A stretch of 64,000 bases of DNA from an uncultured Duncaniella sp. (GTDB taxonomy: Bacteria > Bacteroidota > Bacteroidia > Bacteroidales > Muribaculaceae). Both the position numbers and the translations under genes were made by a program. The DNA is taken from positions 40,152 through 104,151 of the forward strand of contig CAJTRI010000009.1 of NCBI GenBank assembly GCA_910578615.1, read 5' to 3'. A model generated the notes under the pieces. It did no database searches. It saw only the letters and a program-made list of their open reading frames with translations, and was not told where the DNA came from. Below are positions 15,330-26,200 of the stretch, piece after piece. The first letter of the stretch is position 1, and the number at the start of each line of letters is the position of its first letter.

Positions 15330-17642
15330 TTATTTTGAAATACGTCTTATCTCATCCGAAAATGAATATGGTGCGGAGGTTTCAGCGACACCACGTGCAG
15401 TCACTGGTGCCGATGTCATTTCAAAGCAAAGGTTTACTCCGTTTCTCAACTCATCGATTGTAATATAATTGCGGTCAACAGTCTTGCCATCAATCATGAA
15501 ACTCTCGATATAGCGGTTCTTATCGCTATTCGCAGGAGCCTCTATGGTAACGGTCTTACCATTTTCAAAATGCAGACGGGCTTTCCTGAATAGTGGCGCC
15601 CCAAGAGCGTATTGGCCACTTCCCGGACAAACGGGATAAAAGCCGAGAGCTGAAAAAACATACCAAGCGGAGGTCTGTCCGTTGTCTTCGTCGCCACAAT
15701 ATCCATCCGGGGCGGCACTATACAGGCGGTTCATAACCTCGCGCACCCAGAACTGGGCCTTCCATGGTTCTCCGGCCCAGTCATAAAGATAGATCATGTG
15801 CTGTATAGGCTGGTTGCCATGAGCATAGTTGCCCATGTTCATAATCTGCATTTCCCGTATTTCGTGTATCACCGAATTGTAATAGCTTTCGTCAAACACC
15901 GGCGGTACTGAAAATACAGAGTCAAGCATATTGCAGAAAGTCTCCTTCCCTCCCATGAGGTCAATCAGCCCCTTGGGGTCATGGAATACCGACCAAGAAT
16001 AATGCCAACTGTTTCCCTCCGTAAAGGCATCGCCCCACTTCAACGGATTGAACGGCTTTTGAAACTCCCCGTCCTTATTACGCCCGCGCATGAGGTTGTG
16101 TTCCGAATCAAATACCTTGCGATAGTTGAGCGCACGGTCTGCAAAAACCTTTATCTCCTTAGCCGGTTTCCCAAGTGCCTTGCCAAGCTGGTAGATACAC
16201 CAGTCATCATAAGCATATTCCAATGTACGGGCAACACTTTCATTTATACCTGCATCATAAGGCACATAACCGAGCTTGTTGTAATATTCATGTCCGAGAC
16301 GGCCTGTTGACTTGATATCATTATGCACATTCTTTGTGCCGTTAATGACACCTTTCCACAGAGCCTCCACATCCTGTCCCCTGATTCCAGACAACCAAGC
16401 GTCAGCAACAACAGAGGCAGAATTGTTACCTACCATGCAGTCACGATGGCCAGGGCTTGCCCACTCCGGCAAGAAACCGCTTTCCTTGTAAGTGTTAGCA
16501 AGACCCTGCTGGATTTTCTCGTTGACCGACGGATACATAAGGTTCAGGAACGGAAACAACGCACGGAACGTATCCCAGAAACCGGTGTCAGTGAACATGT
16601 ATCCGGGCTGTATCTCTCCCGTATAAGGGCTATAATGAATCGCATTTCCATCCTCATCATATTCATAGAAGCTACGCGGAAACAGCAACGACCTATACAG
16701 GCACGAATAAAACGTGCGCAAACGGTCAAGGTCATTATCCTCAATCTCCACACGCCCCAGAGTCTCGTTCCAACGCTCACGGCACTCGGACTTCACTGTA
16801 TCGAAATCCTTTCCGTCAAGTTCTTTAAGGTTACGTTCGGCCTGTTCGGCACTAATAAAAGATGATGCCATACGAGCTGTTACCTTCTCACCCTTTGATG
16901 TCGGAAAACCTACTATTCCTCCGGCATGGTCGGCCATGGCAGACCGTGAATCATTCCTTATATCACCGTCAGCAACCGTGGCTGTGTATGTAAATGGTTT
17001 GTCAAATTCTATGACGAAGTAATTCTTGAAATTCTCTGGCACTCCGCCGGAATTCTTGGTCGTATAACCTATTATCTTTTTCTCTTCCGGGATTATGGTA
17101 ATCTGTGATCCACCGTCAAACAGGTCGATAACAACGGTGGAAAGTTCGTTTTCTGGAAAAGTGAACCTCATCACGGCCGCTCGCTCGGTCGGGGCTATCT
17201 CTGCCACCACATCCCAGTCGGCAAGATACACACGATAATAGTAAGGACGAGCCTCCTCGGCCTTGTGTGAAAACCAGCTTGCACGCTCGTCTTCATCAAA
17301 TACCACCTTCCCTGTGACCGGCATTATGGAAAACTGGGCATAGTCGTTGATCCACGGACTCGGCTGATGGGTCTGCTTTATGCCTCGTATCTTCTGGGCA
17401 TTGTAGGAATAACACCACCCGTCGCCGGACTTGCCTGTTTGCGGAGTCCAGAAATTCATGCCCCAAGGCATTGCCACGGCCGGATAGGTATTACCTGATG
17501 ACAGTGAAAACTCAGACTGGGTGCCAACCAGCGTGCTAACATAGTCGACAGGATTTACGACAGCCTGAGCCGACACGGCATACATGCCGGTCATAAAAAG
17601 CCCGGCAAAACGACGCAGGTATTTAGATTTTAATCGGTTCAT
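15330..17642 (-). CDS. Secreted GH92 alpha-mannosidase
   Basis: A 770-residue exozyme, probably removing alpha-1,2-linked (or other alpha-) mannose in a Ca2+-dependent, inverting reaction. The signal peptide ends at about residue 27 (GMYAVSAQA). The N-terminal beta-sandwich begins 'VNPVDYVSTLVGTQS'. The catalytic (alpha/alpha)6 barrel carries 'EGNSWHYSWSVFHDPKGL' and the family motif 'GDEDNGQTSAWYVFSALGF', which includes the Ca2+- and acid-bearing residues of GH92. It is the third gene of the GH29-GH2-GH92 operon, 103 bases after the GH2 gene. No lipobox is seen, so a periplasmic location is likely. Confidence 0.92.
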   Translation of the reverse strand: MNRLKSKYLRRFAGLFMTGMYAVSAQAVVNPVDYVSTLVGTQSEFSLSSGNTYPAVAMPWGMNFWTPQTGKSGDGWCYSYNAQKIRGIKQTHQPSPWINDYAQFSIMPVTGKVVFDEDERASWFSHKAEEARPYYYRVYLADWDVVAEIAPTERAAVMRFTFPENELSTVVIDLFDGGSQITIIPEEKKIIGYTTKNSGGVPENFKNYFVIEFDKPFTYTATVADGDIRNDSRSAMADHAGGIVGFPTSKGEKVTARMASSFISAEQAERNLKELDGKDFDTVKSECRERWNETLGRVEIEDNDLDRLRTFYSCLYRSLLFPRSFYEYDEDGNAIHYSPYTGEIQPGYMFTDTGFWDTFRALFPFLNLMYPSVNEKIQQGLANTYKESGFLPEWASPGHRDCMVGNNSASVVADAWLSGIRGQDVEALWKGVINGTKNVHNDIKSTGRLGHEYYNKLGYVPYDAGINESVARTLEYAYDDWCIYQLGKALGKPAKEIKVFADRALNYRKVFDSEHNLMRGRNKDGEFQKPFNPLKWGDAFTEGNSWHYSWSVFHDPKGLIDLMGGKETFCNMLDSVFSVPPVFDESYYNSVIHEIREMQIMNMGNYAHGNQPIQHMIYLYDWAGEPWKAQFWVREVMNRLYSAAPDGYCGDEDNGQTSAWYVFSALGFYPVCPGSGQYALGAPLFRKARLHFENGKTVTIEAPANSDKNRYIESFMIDGKTVDRNYITIDELRNGVNLCFEMTSAPVTARGVAETSAPYSFSDEIRRISK

Positions 17643-17745
17643 ATTTATGACTTAATTGTTTAACATCTTATTAAAAATCCGCCGACAACGTCCATGCTAT
17701 GCTGTATCATGTCACAGCACAACGGGACGTCATAGGCTGGTGTTT

Positions 17746-20700
17746 TTACATAGTGATAGGCTCTATACGGAAAGCGTAGTCATAGGCAGAATCCGCTGCG
17801 AGACGATAGCGTTCTCTCGGGCCGGGCCCGCAACTGCCGTTGCCGAGGCCTTCGAGAGCACAATCAAGATTGAGTACAACCTCGCAGCGACGTATATCAG
17901 AAAGATTGTGTCCGTATTTTACATCCCATAGATCGCGGTCGGTGTAATGAAGGGCCGAGAAACCAAGCGTGCTGTCGGCTGTCACCCTAACGCCACGGCC
18001 GTCGGCGTCAGTCAACGTGAGCCAGCGGGTATCCTGACGGCCACCCATGCTTTGAGTCCTTACATAATATTCGGCTAACGAATCAACAGGAGCACTGTAC
18101 AGTCCTACATATGCTGCATTCTTTCGGTCAGGATAGTTCTCTATCGGGCCTCGGCCATACCATGTGAGATTGTTGAACCTCTGGTTGATAAACATCTGCA
18201 AGCCCAGTCGAGGAAGCTCAAACTCCGAAGGTGTCTTGAAACGGGCATCCACATCGATGGTTCCATCCCCGTAGACGGTATATGTCAAAGTGTGTGGCAC
18301 CGGGGCATTTCCACCTACACGGGCTTCAAGATCAGCCTCAATCGTTGCTGAGAGCTTGTCATCAGACAAAGTCCATTTGAAATTTTTGAGTTCCACGGAC
18401 GTATCAACCCACCCGCGAGGCTCGTTATTCGTAGTGTGATACCAGTTGAACAAGGGGCCGTTACGATGATGGAGATGCTCTATGCCCTTACTTACCAATC
18501 CTTTCAGCTGGCCAGTGTTCATGTCAAACGACACCTCTGTCTCCTTGTTCCTTAGCCGCAGTATATGGTTTTCCTCCACCATGGCCGACAAAGTCATTGT
18601 GACATCATTTTTCCCGGCCAGTCTTCCCGAGGGTCTGCGGGCCAGACCGTTGAGAGGAAATTGTGCAGAAGCGACCGCATGGCCTTTTTCCGCCCAGATA
18701 CAATCATTTTTCAGACGAGCCTCAAAGACTATATGCCACTCGGAGTCAAGAGTGTCAGACAGAAGTTTCTCCACAGGCACGTGTATAGTGCGTCTTTCAC
18801 CGGGAGGACAGTCTGGCATACCGAACAGTTCTTCCTTTACCCTCTTTCCGTCTTTTTCCAAAGAGTAGTAAATCTCGAAGTCAGTCAGATTGAGCGCGTT
18901 GTAACGGTTATGGACTTCCACGCTGTTTCTATCGTTCATCTTGAACGACAGATATTGGTATACCCTCTTCACTTCGTGCAGTTTCGGGGTGATGCGGCGG
19001 TCGGCAGTTACTATGCCGTTACAGCAGAAATCGTTGTCGTTGGGAGTATCGCCGAAACTCCCGCCAAAATAAAGTTTTGAATCAGATTCTCCCGGCTTGC
19101 AAATGGCCTGGTCAACCCAGTCCCATATACACCCGCCTATCATTCGGTCGGAATTGTATTCGATATAGTCCCAATATTCATCAAGATTGCCTATCGAATT
19201 GCCCATGGCGTGAGCATACTCGCACAGGAAGAACGGCTTGGCTCGATTTTCCTTGTCGATAGCTATCATGGTCTCTATCGAAGGATACATGCGCGAATCC
19301 ATGTCGGCACAGTCATTCATTCCCTCATAGTGTATAGGGCGTGAAGTATCTATCGCTTTGACGGCATCACGCTCGGCCACAGCATTGCAGCCGCCTCCCG
19401 ACTCGTTGCCGAGGCTCCAAAAAACGACACACGCATGGTTCTTGTCACGCTCGACCATCCTCACGGCGCGGTCAACGAACGCACCCTCCCATGAAGGACG
19501 GTCTGTAAGTGCCATATTGCCGTGACACTCCTGATCGGCCTCGTCCATGACATAAATGCCATAATAGTCACACAGAGCATACATGCGGGTGTCCTTGGGA
19601 TAGTGGCTCGTGCGCATTGTGTTGAGATTGAAACGCTTGAACATCAAGACATCCTTCTCCATCGTCTCTACGGGAACAGTCTTTCCAAAACGAGGGTGTA
19701 TGTCATGATGATTGGCTCCCTTGAACATGGTCAGACTTCCGTTGACATATACCTTGTTATTTCGAATCTCTATATTGCGGAATCCGAACTTCTGGGTCGT
19801 GGCTTCAAGAAGCTTTCCTTCGGCATCAAGAAGCTCGACATTTACCGTATAAAGATTCGGAGTCTCGGCACACCAAAGCCTCGGGTCGCGGATGGAACCT
19901 GATAGAGTGATGCCGGTCATACCGGGAGAGACCTCGGACACGGAAGAGACGAATTGTTTCATCGAACGTCCGTCAGGATCCACAATCTCCACCCTCATTG
20001 ACACCTTGCCGGCCTTTTTGCCATAATTGCGAATCTTGCCGGCAACATTAAGGGTAGCCTTGTCGTAACGCGGGCTAAGGTCGGAAGTCAGATGCAGGTC
20101 TGCAAGCATTGTCTTGGGAGAGGCCGTGAGATATACGTCCCTGAAAATGCCACTGAGTCGGAACATATCCTGATCTTCAAGATAGCTGCCGTCTGACCAC
20201 CTATATACTTCCACAGCCAGAAGGTTTTCCTTACCGGGTTTTACGTAAGGGGTTATGTCAAACCGCGCGTCATTGTTAGCGCCCTGACTGTATCCCACCT
20301 TTTTGCCATTGACCCATACGTACATGGCGCTATAAACACCGCCAAAAGTGATAAACACCTCTTTGTCATTCCAGTCCGCAGGAAGAGAGAAACGCGTGAG
20401 ATAAGAACCCACGGCATTCGGCTCATCCTCTACCGTATAGCCACGCTGTCCCTGTATGAAAGGCGGGTTATTGCGGAAAGGATAGGTGATATTGGTATAG
20501 ATAGGCGTGCCATAACCAAGCATCTCCCAGTTGGAGGGCACTGGAATCTCAGCCCAACCAGAAGCATCAAAGTCAGTCCGATAGAATTTCTCCGGCCTCT
20601 CGGAAGGCTGTCTGGCCCAGTTAAACTTCCAGTTGCCGTTAAGAAGCTTGTATCTGCTCGACTTGGTGCGTTCCCACGGAATATTATATGTCGGATCGGA

Positions 20701-21354
20701 CTTCATCTCGCTCACCGAGGCAAACGGAACAAACGTAGCCTTGCCCGGTTCCTTGTTTATGCCGAAAACCTTCTCGTTTTCCCAGTCATAAGGGCTTTCC
20801 GTCCTCAAAGGTTCCACCTTGATTTCAAGGTCAGATCTGATGAGAGTCCATTCACGTTCCATGCCGGAAGTGCCCGGAGAAAACTGCAAAAGAGGTTCGC
20901 CCACAGGAGCCACGCCCGGATAACCGAGTTCGCATCCGTTGGCTACCGAGGTGAAACACAGCGTGCCGTTGGTTCCAGCCGTCACCTTCCAATGCTGGTT
21001 GGCATTTTTCATGTCGCTGCTCCATTGGATAACCCTGCGGGTCTCATTGCCCGGGCCTCCATTGTCGATAGCCATCTGGGATACAGGGCTGACTATACAG
21101 TATACCCCCTCGCTGCCAGCCACCGGCATCAACTGCCACACCTGCGACTCCTTGCCTTTGGTACGCTTGTCCATAAACAGCTTGGCTCCTGAATCCATGC
21201 TGTCCTTATTGTCAATCACAAGTCCGTTGCCGCACTTTATCTCGTAGAACGACGAAGAATCTATCTCCTGTGCGACGGCCTGCTGACTGGTCTGACCCAA
21301 AGCCACCGCGCCAAGTAAGCCCGCACTTATTGTCTTTATATACTTTATCATCAT
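17746..21354 (-). CDS. Secreted GH2 beta-galactosidase with N-terminal ricin-type lectin domain
   Basis: A 1202-residue enzyme, probably releasing terminal beta-galactose from glycans. After a signal peptide (AGLLGAVALGQTSQQAVAQ), residues about 33-175 look like a ricin-B/beta-trefoil carbohydrate-binding module (repeats such as 'KESQVWQLMPV' and 'NANQHWKVT'). The five-domain LacZ-like core follows. The acid/base Glu651 lies in 'LGNESGGGCN' and the nucleophile Glu712 in 'FLCEYAHAMGNS'. The C-terminal beta-galactosidase small-chain domain ends 'YAFRIEPITM'. It starts only 8 bases after the GH29 stop. The N-terminal lectin is an uncommon addition. Confidence 0.92.
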   Translation of the reverse strand: MMIKYIKTISAGLLGAVALGQTSQQAVAQEIDSSSFYEIKCGNGLVIDNKDSMDSGAKLFMDKRTKGKESQVWQLMPVAGSEGVYCIVSPVSQMAIDNGGPGNETRRVIQWSSDMKNANQHWKVTAGTNGTLCFTSVANGCELGYPGVAPVGEPLLQFSPGTSGMEREWTLIRSDLEIKVEPLRTESPYDWENEKVFGINKEPGKATFVPFASVSEMKSDPTYNIPWERTKSSRYKLLNGNWKFNWARQPSERPEKFYRTDFDASGWAEIPVPSNWEMLGYGTPIYTNITYPFRNNPPFIQGQRGYTVEDEPNAVGSYLTRFSLPADWNDKEVFITFGGVYSAMYVWVNGKKVGYSQGANNDARFDITPYVKPGKENLLAVEVYRWSDGSYLEDQDMFRLSGIFRDVYLTASPKTMLADLHLTSDLSPRYDKATLNVAGKIRNYGKKAGKVSMRVEIVDPDGRSMKQFVSSVSEVSPGMTGITLSGSIRDPRLWCAETPNLYTVNVELLDAEGKLLEATTQKFGFRNIEIRNNKVYVNGSLTMFKGANHHDIHPRFGKTVPVETMEKDVLMFKRFNLNTMRTSHYPKDTRMYALCDYYGIYVMDEADQECHGNMALTDRPSWEGAFVDRAVRMVERDKNHACVVFWSLGNESGGGCNAVAERDAVKAIDTSRPIHYEGMNDCADMDSRMYPSIETMIAIDKENRAKPFFLCEYAHAMGNSIGNLDEYWDYIEYNSDRMIGGCIWDWVDQAICKPGESDSKLYFGGSFGDTPNDNDFCCNGIVTADRRITPKLHEVKRVYQYLSFKMNDRNSVEVHNRYNALNLTDFEIYYSLEKDGKRVKEELFGMPDCPPGERRTIHVPVEKLLSDTLDSEWHIVFEARLKNDCIWAEKGHAVASAQFPLNGLARRPSGRLAGKNDVTMTLSAMVEENHILRLRNKETEVSFDMNTGQLKGLVSKGIEHLHHRNGPLFNWYHTTNNEPRGWVDTSVELKNFKWTLSDDKLSATIEADLEARVGGNAPVPHTLTYTVYGDGTIDVDARFKTPSEFELPRLGLQMFINQRFNNLTWYGRGPIENYPDRKNAAYVGLYSAPVDSLAEYYVRTQSMGGRQDTRWLTLTDADGRGVRVTADSTLGFSALHYTDRDLWDVKYGHNLSDIRRCEVVLNLDCALEGLGNGSCGPGPRERYRLAADSAYDYAFRIEPITM

Positions 21355-21362
21355 TCGTGGTA

Positions 21363-22814
21363 TTATTTAAGAATTTCTGACTGTTTGTACACCCCAAAAG
21401 TATGAAGGGCCGGACAGGCGCCTCCGTCCTCGATGTTAAGACGCACGTAACGTGCGGTCACAGGTTCGAAACGTTCGATCCATTTATGTCCTATGCTATG
21501 CTTTCCGTCAGCCTCGGGAATCTTGTTCCATACCTTGCCGTCTGCCGACCATTCCACGCTCCATCGGTTGGTTCGCTGGCCAAGCTCTATTACCTCCTGC
21601 ACCATAAGACAGTCAAACGTCTCAGCCTTCGGCATAGAGAATGTCACGGTGGATTTCACTTTTCCATCACGACCGGCGTAGTAAGTCTCAGGATTGCCAT
21701 CAATCAGATTTCGGGCGCCAAACCGGCCTCCGCGATCATTAGTGCAGGCCACCTTGCTTCCGGCAAGAAGATTTCCGGCAAACGTCTCCTTTATGCCCCG
21801 GTTGAGACTGGCGGCATTGAGCGAATCGGAAGAATGTATCAGGCCGCGACGGTCAGGAGGGAAATTGAGAAGGAGCACGCTATTACGGCCCACCGACGTG
21901 CAGTATATATCCCAAAGTTCCTTGACGCTTTTCACCCTTGAATCTTCCTCAGGATGATAGAACCAGCTCGGACGTATGGATACGTCTGTCTCTGCGGGAA
22001 TATAGGCATTGCCGGTATAGCTTCCCTCGTTCAATCCCTTATAGTATGCAGCCTCGTCACGTATGCACACAGAATCTGTCGTAGCCCAGCAGGGATCACC
22101 TACATGGCCGGCCTCGTTGCCCATCCATCTCACATCGGCAAACGGATAGGAATTTTTAGTTCCGAATATCACGCAGTCAGGCTGGTTCTCCCGCACTATG
22201 TCATACCAGTAAGAATAGAGCGGAGTGGTGAGTTCGTCAGCGCCCGCACCGTCCCACCATGTTTCCCAGATCTTCCCATAGCCGGTCATCAGTTCGCGCA
22301 GCTGCGAGGCATAATATTGCTTGTATTTCTCGGTCGAGTAATCTGGATGCAGATGTTCGTGACGGTCATGCGGGCCGAGGTATATGCCTGCCTTTATGCC
22401 ATAATCCTCACAGGCATCCACAAACTCTCTTACAACGTCACCCTTGCCGCCTTTCCATGCCGAATTCTTAACACCGTAATCGGTATACCGGCTTGGCCAC
22501 AGGCAGAAGCCGTCGGCATGTTTGGCCGTAAGGATGGCGGAAGGTATTCCGGCAGACTTGAGTGTCTCCATCCACTGTTCGCAGTCAAGTCCGGTGGGAT
22601 TGAAGATAGCGGCCGGGGCACGCCCGTCTCCCTCGTTTACAAAATCCTCGAAAGTATTTATTCCAAAATGAAAGAAGGCTATTATTTCTCGGTCATACCA
22701 TTCCTTCTGTCGCTCGCTTGGTGTAAGTCCGTAAGGTGCCGGAGCACTCTGTGACATAGCCGCAGCAGCGGTCACAGCACAGCCGAATAGTATGGAAAAA
22801 CGTTTGGTTCGCAT
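21363..22814 (-). CDS. Secreted GH29 alpha-L-fucosidase with F5/8C domain
   Basis: A 483-residue exported retaining alpha-L-fucosidase. Signal peptide: 'FSILFGCAVTAAAAMSQSA'. The barrel starts 'WYDREIIAFFHFGINTFEDF', with the family motif 'LTAKHADGFCLWPS' and nucleophile Asp188 in 'WWDGAGADE'. The last 140 residues are a discoidin/F5-8C carbohydrate-binding domain ('NRWSVEWSADGKVWNKIPEA', 'ARYVRLNI'). It is the first gene of the leftward operon and divergent from SusC across a 422-base control region, so the enzymes are probably induced with the transporter. Confidence 0.93.
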   Translation of the reverse strand: MRTKRFSILFGCAVTAAAAMSQSAPAPYGLTPSERQKEWYDREIIAFFHFGINTFEDFVNEGDGRAPAAIFNPTGLDCEQWMETLKSAGIPSAILTAKHADGFCLWPSRYTDYGVKNSAWKGGKGDVVREFVDACEDYGIKAGIYLGPHDRHEHLHPDYSTEKYKQYYASQLRELMTGYGKIWETWWDGAGADELTTPLYSYWYDIVRENQPDCVIFGTKNSYPFADVRWMGNEAGHVGDPCWATTDSVCIRDEAAYYKGLNEGSYTGNAYIPAETDVSIRPSWFYHPEEDSRVKSVKELWDIYCTSVGRNSVLLLNFPPDRRGLIHSSDSLNAASLNRGIKETFAGNLLAGSKVACTNDRGGRFGARNLIDGNPETYYAGRDGKVKSTVTFSMPKAETFDCLMVQEVIELGQRTNRWSVEWSADGKVWNKIPEADGKHSIGHKWIERFEPVTARYVRLNIEDGGACPALHTFGVYKQSEILK

Positions 22815-23236
22815 GGTGATGATATTACATTTTATAAAGTAAGATTGCGGAGCGGATCAGGCTCCTCGGTGAGTTTTAGAACCGATTGCAAATTTAGGCA
22901 TTTTATATTACCTTAACGGTTAACAAAACCACCTTTCACCTGTTAATCATGGCCTAAAATTCATTAATCCTACGGCTTTTCATCCATCTGGCAAGGCAGA
23001 TATGCCCCATTACGCCACAAGCCTTCCAAAAATACGGGATTAACAAAGAATCGGAAAGATTAACCGCAAAATTAACCCAAATGCAATACATTTCTTAACA
23101 TCCTCTTGCTAAATTTGCATTGTTTTTTAGAACCCGTCCGATCCGTTTCACCGGCTTAAAGCGGATCAGTCCATGAGGGCAGACGTTTATTCCCTCACTA
23201 CCAAAAAAGCCTTATCATTAAACCATCAAACACCAC
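22815..23236. promoter_or_regulatory. Divergent control region between GH29 and SusC
   Basis: Facing -7 boxes are seen: TAAATTTG at 22896-22889 (minus, for GH29) and at 23110-23117 (plus, for SusC). Both have poor -33 boxes, which fits activator-dependent promoters. ATTAAC occurs at 23039, 23059 and 23071 on the plus strand, with related TTAAC/GTTAA elements near 22913-22946. The 10-mer AGCGGATCAG occurs in each leader, at 22851-22860 and 23160-23169. Confidence 0.5.
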
Positions 23237-26200
23237 ATGAAAAAGCAAAAATCGGCATTAACAGCTGCAAAAGTAGCATTGCCTATCGCGATGTTCGTAG
23301 GCACGGGCCTGCATGCAGGTGCTGTCTCCGTTCCGGGCGAGATGACCACGGTAAGCGTGAGCGCACAGCAGCCGACCAACACGTTTTTGATAAAAGGAGT
23401 CGTAAACGACCAGAACGGTGACCCTCTTACAGGCGTGACCGTGAGATTAGCCGATACCGAGCAGGGGACGACTACCGACCTTGACGGCAAATTCTCCATA
23501 AAAGCCGGCAAAGGGGCCAGACTTTTGTTCAGCTATATCGGATTCCAGCCTCAGGAAGTAACCATTGATTCCAACGCCCCTCTAAACATCACTATGTCTG
23601 AGGACTCTGAGGTGCTTGACGAAATCATAGTCGTGGGCTACGGAACGCAGAAGAAAATCTCGTCCACCGCCTCGGTGTCAAGCATGAAGGCTAGCGAGAT
23701 ATCACAGAAACCCGTAATCAACGTATCCAACAGTCTTGCAGGCCGTGTTGCCGGCGTAATAGCCAAACAAGGTACCGGCGAACCGGGATGCGACGGGGCC
23801 TCTCTGCGCATTCGCGGAGTCGCCACTCTCGGCAACCAGGATCCCCTTGTCATTGTTGACGGTGTGCCCCGAGACTTTACAAAGATAGACCCCAACATGA
23901 TTGAGGACATCACCCTGCTTAAAGACGCCGCCGCCGTGGCACCCTACGGTATGGCCGGCGCCAACGGTGTGGTGCTCGTGACCACCAAGAAAGGCCAGAC
24001 CGGCGCACCCGTCTTCTCTTACAGCGGATATGTGGGCTTCCAGAACCCGACCCGTATCACTGACCAGGTGAACTCCTACGAGTATGCCCTGATGAAGAAC
24101 GAGGCTGCCATGAACGCCGGCTATCCTAACTTCTATGCCTATTCGGAGCATGACCTTGAAATGTTCCGCAAGACCTGCGAGGGAGCGCCTGATGCCGACC
24201 CCGACCGCTATCCGAACAGCAACGGCCTCCGCGATCTCATCCAGCGCAATTCCGTAATCACCAACCACAATATCCAGCTCTCGGGCGGCAGCGAGAAATT
24301 CCAGTACTATGTATCGTTAGGCTATGCCTACCAACAAGGTATGTGGAGCACTACCAACTACCAGCGCTTCAACTTACAGTCCAATCTCGGCATTGACGCC
24401 ACCAAGACCACAAGGATAAACATCAACCTCGGCGGTTGGCATGAAGACAAGAATTATCCCGGCGCGACAGCCGGTGATATCATGTATCAGGCTTACCGCA
24501 CCCCGCCGGTATCGGCCATCCGCTATTCCAACGGTCTTTGGGGACAGTATGTAGGAAAATCCCTCTACGGTCTGACATATCGCAGCGGTTACAGCAAGCA
24601 ACCGGCCGACCAGATCAACACGACTATCTCCATCATACAGCAACTACCGTTTGTCGAGGGTCTGAGCGTGCAGGCCGTGGTAAACTACGACCCCTATCGC
24701 ACCCGAGAGAAGACCTACCACACCCCCATCCCTGTCTATACACTCGATGCCTCACAGTCTCCCTATCGCTGGACTGAGGGATTCCAAGGCCCTGAAAAGC
24801 CCAATCTGGAACAGAAATACGAGGAACGCACGACTTTCACATATCAGGGTATGATCAATTTCAACCGTGATTTCGGGAAACACAACGTCAACGCGCTCGC
24901 CGTTATCGAGGCCCGCGAACACAATGTGTGGAACATGAGCGCGAAACGCAATAACTACGGTATAGATATAGACGAGATAAACGCCGGTAGCTCAGACCCG
25001 TCAGATATCGGCAACGGCGGCACTTCGTGGAAGGAACGCCAGGTGGGATACGTGTTCCGCGTAGGCTACAACTACTACAATCTCTATATGGCCGAGGTCT
25101 CAGGACGTTATGACGGTCACTATTATTTCGCTCCCGGCAAGCGCTTCGGCTTCTTCCCCGCCATGTCGTTAGGCTGGAACATAGGCCGCGAGAAATTCCT
25201 GCGCGAAAACATCTGGCTTACCAAACTCAAACTACGCGCGTCCTACGGCCAGTCAGGCAACCTTGCTGGCGGCTCCTACCAGTACATGAGTGACTACGGT
25301 TTCGGCACAGCCGGAAACATCGGAGGCGTGCCTGTGATGGGCATGTGGGAAAACATCCAAGGCAACCCCCTCATCACATGGGAAAAGGCCAACAAGTTTG
25401 ATGTCGGTGTGGAATTCGCGGTTCTCAACAACATGCTCTCGCTTGAAGCCGACTATTTCTATGAAAATCGCTCCAACATGCTCTTGGCTCCCAACGCCCT
25501 CGTTCCCGCCGAATATGGCATACCACTCTCACAGGTCAACGCCGGAAAGATGCACAATTACGGTGTCGATCTGACCATCAACTTCAACAAACGACTTAAC
25601 AAGGACTGGGAAATCGGCGCACGCGGCACATTCACATTCGCACGCAACACGCTTGACGAAGTTTTCGAAACCGAGGCCACATACAACAACCCCAACCGCC
25701 GCCGCACAGGCCGTCCCGACGGCACAATGTTCGGCTACCATGCCATCGGATACTTCACATATGACGACTTCAACCCCGACGGTTCTCTCAAAAGCGGAAT
25801 AGCCGTGCAGCCATGGGGACAGGTATATCCCGGCGACCTGCGCTATGCCGACCTTTCAGGGCCTGACGGTGTGCCTGACGGAAAAATCGACGAGAACGAC
25901 CAGACCGTCATAGGACGTTCCAACTGGAACCCCGAAATCATGTTTGGTTTCGCACCCAACGCCAGATGGAAAAACTTTGACTTCGACGCCTTGTTCCAAG
26001 GAGCCACACGCACCAATATCTCCCTCGGAGAAACCCTCGTAATGCCCTTCTTCGATTCAGGCTCAGCCACCAAGTTGCAGTTCACAGACCACTGGACACC
26101 CAGCAACCAGAACGCCCGCTACCCGCGACTCACAAGCGAAGTGACAGTGAACAACCATCGTCAGCCGTCAGACTGGTGGGTTCGAGATGCGACATACATC

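Noticed and set aside
21954..22754. 266-codon plus-strand frame opposite the GH29 gene
   Set aside because: The minus strand encodes an unmistakable fucosidase with active-site residues in place. This frame is its shadow.
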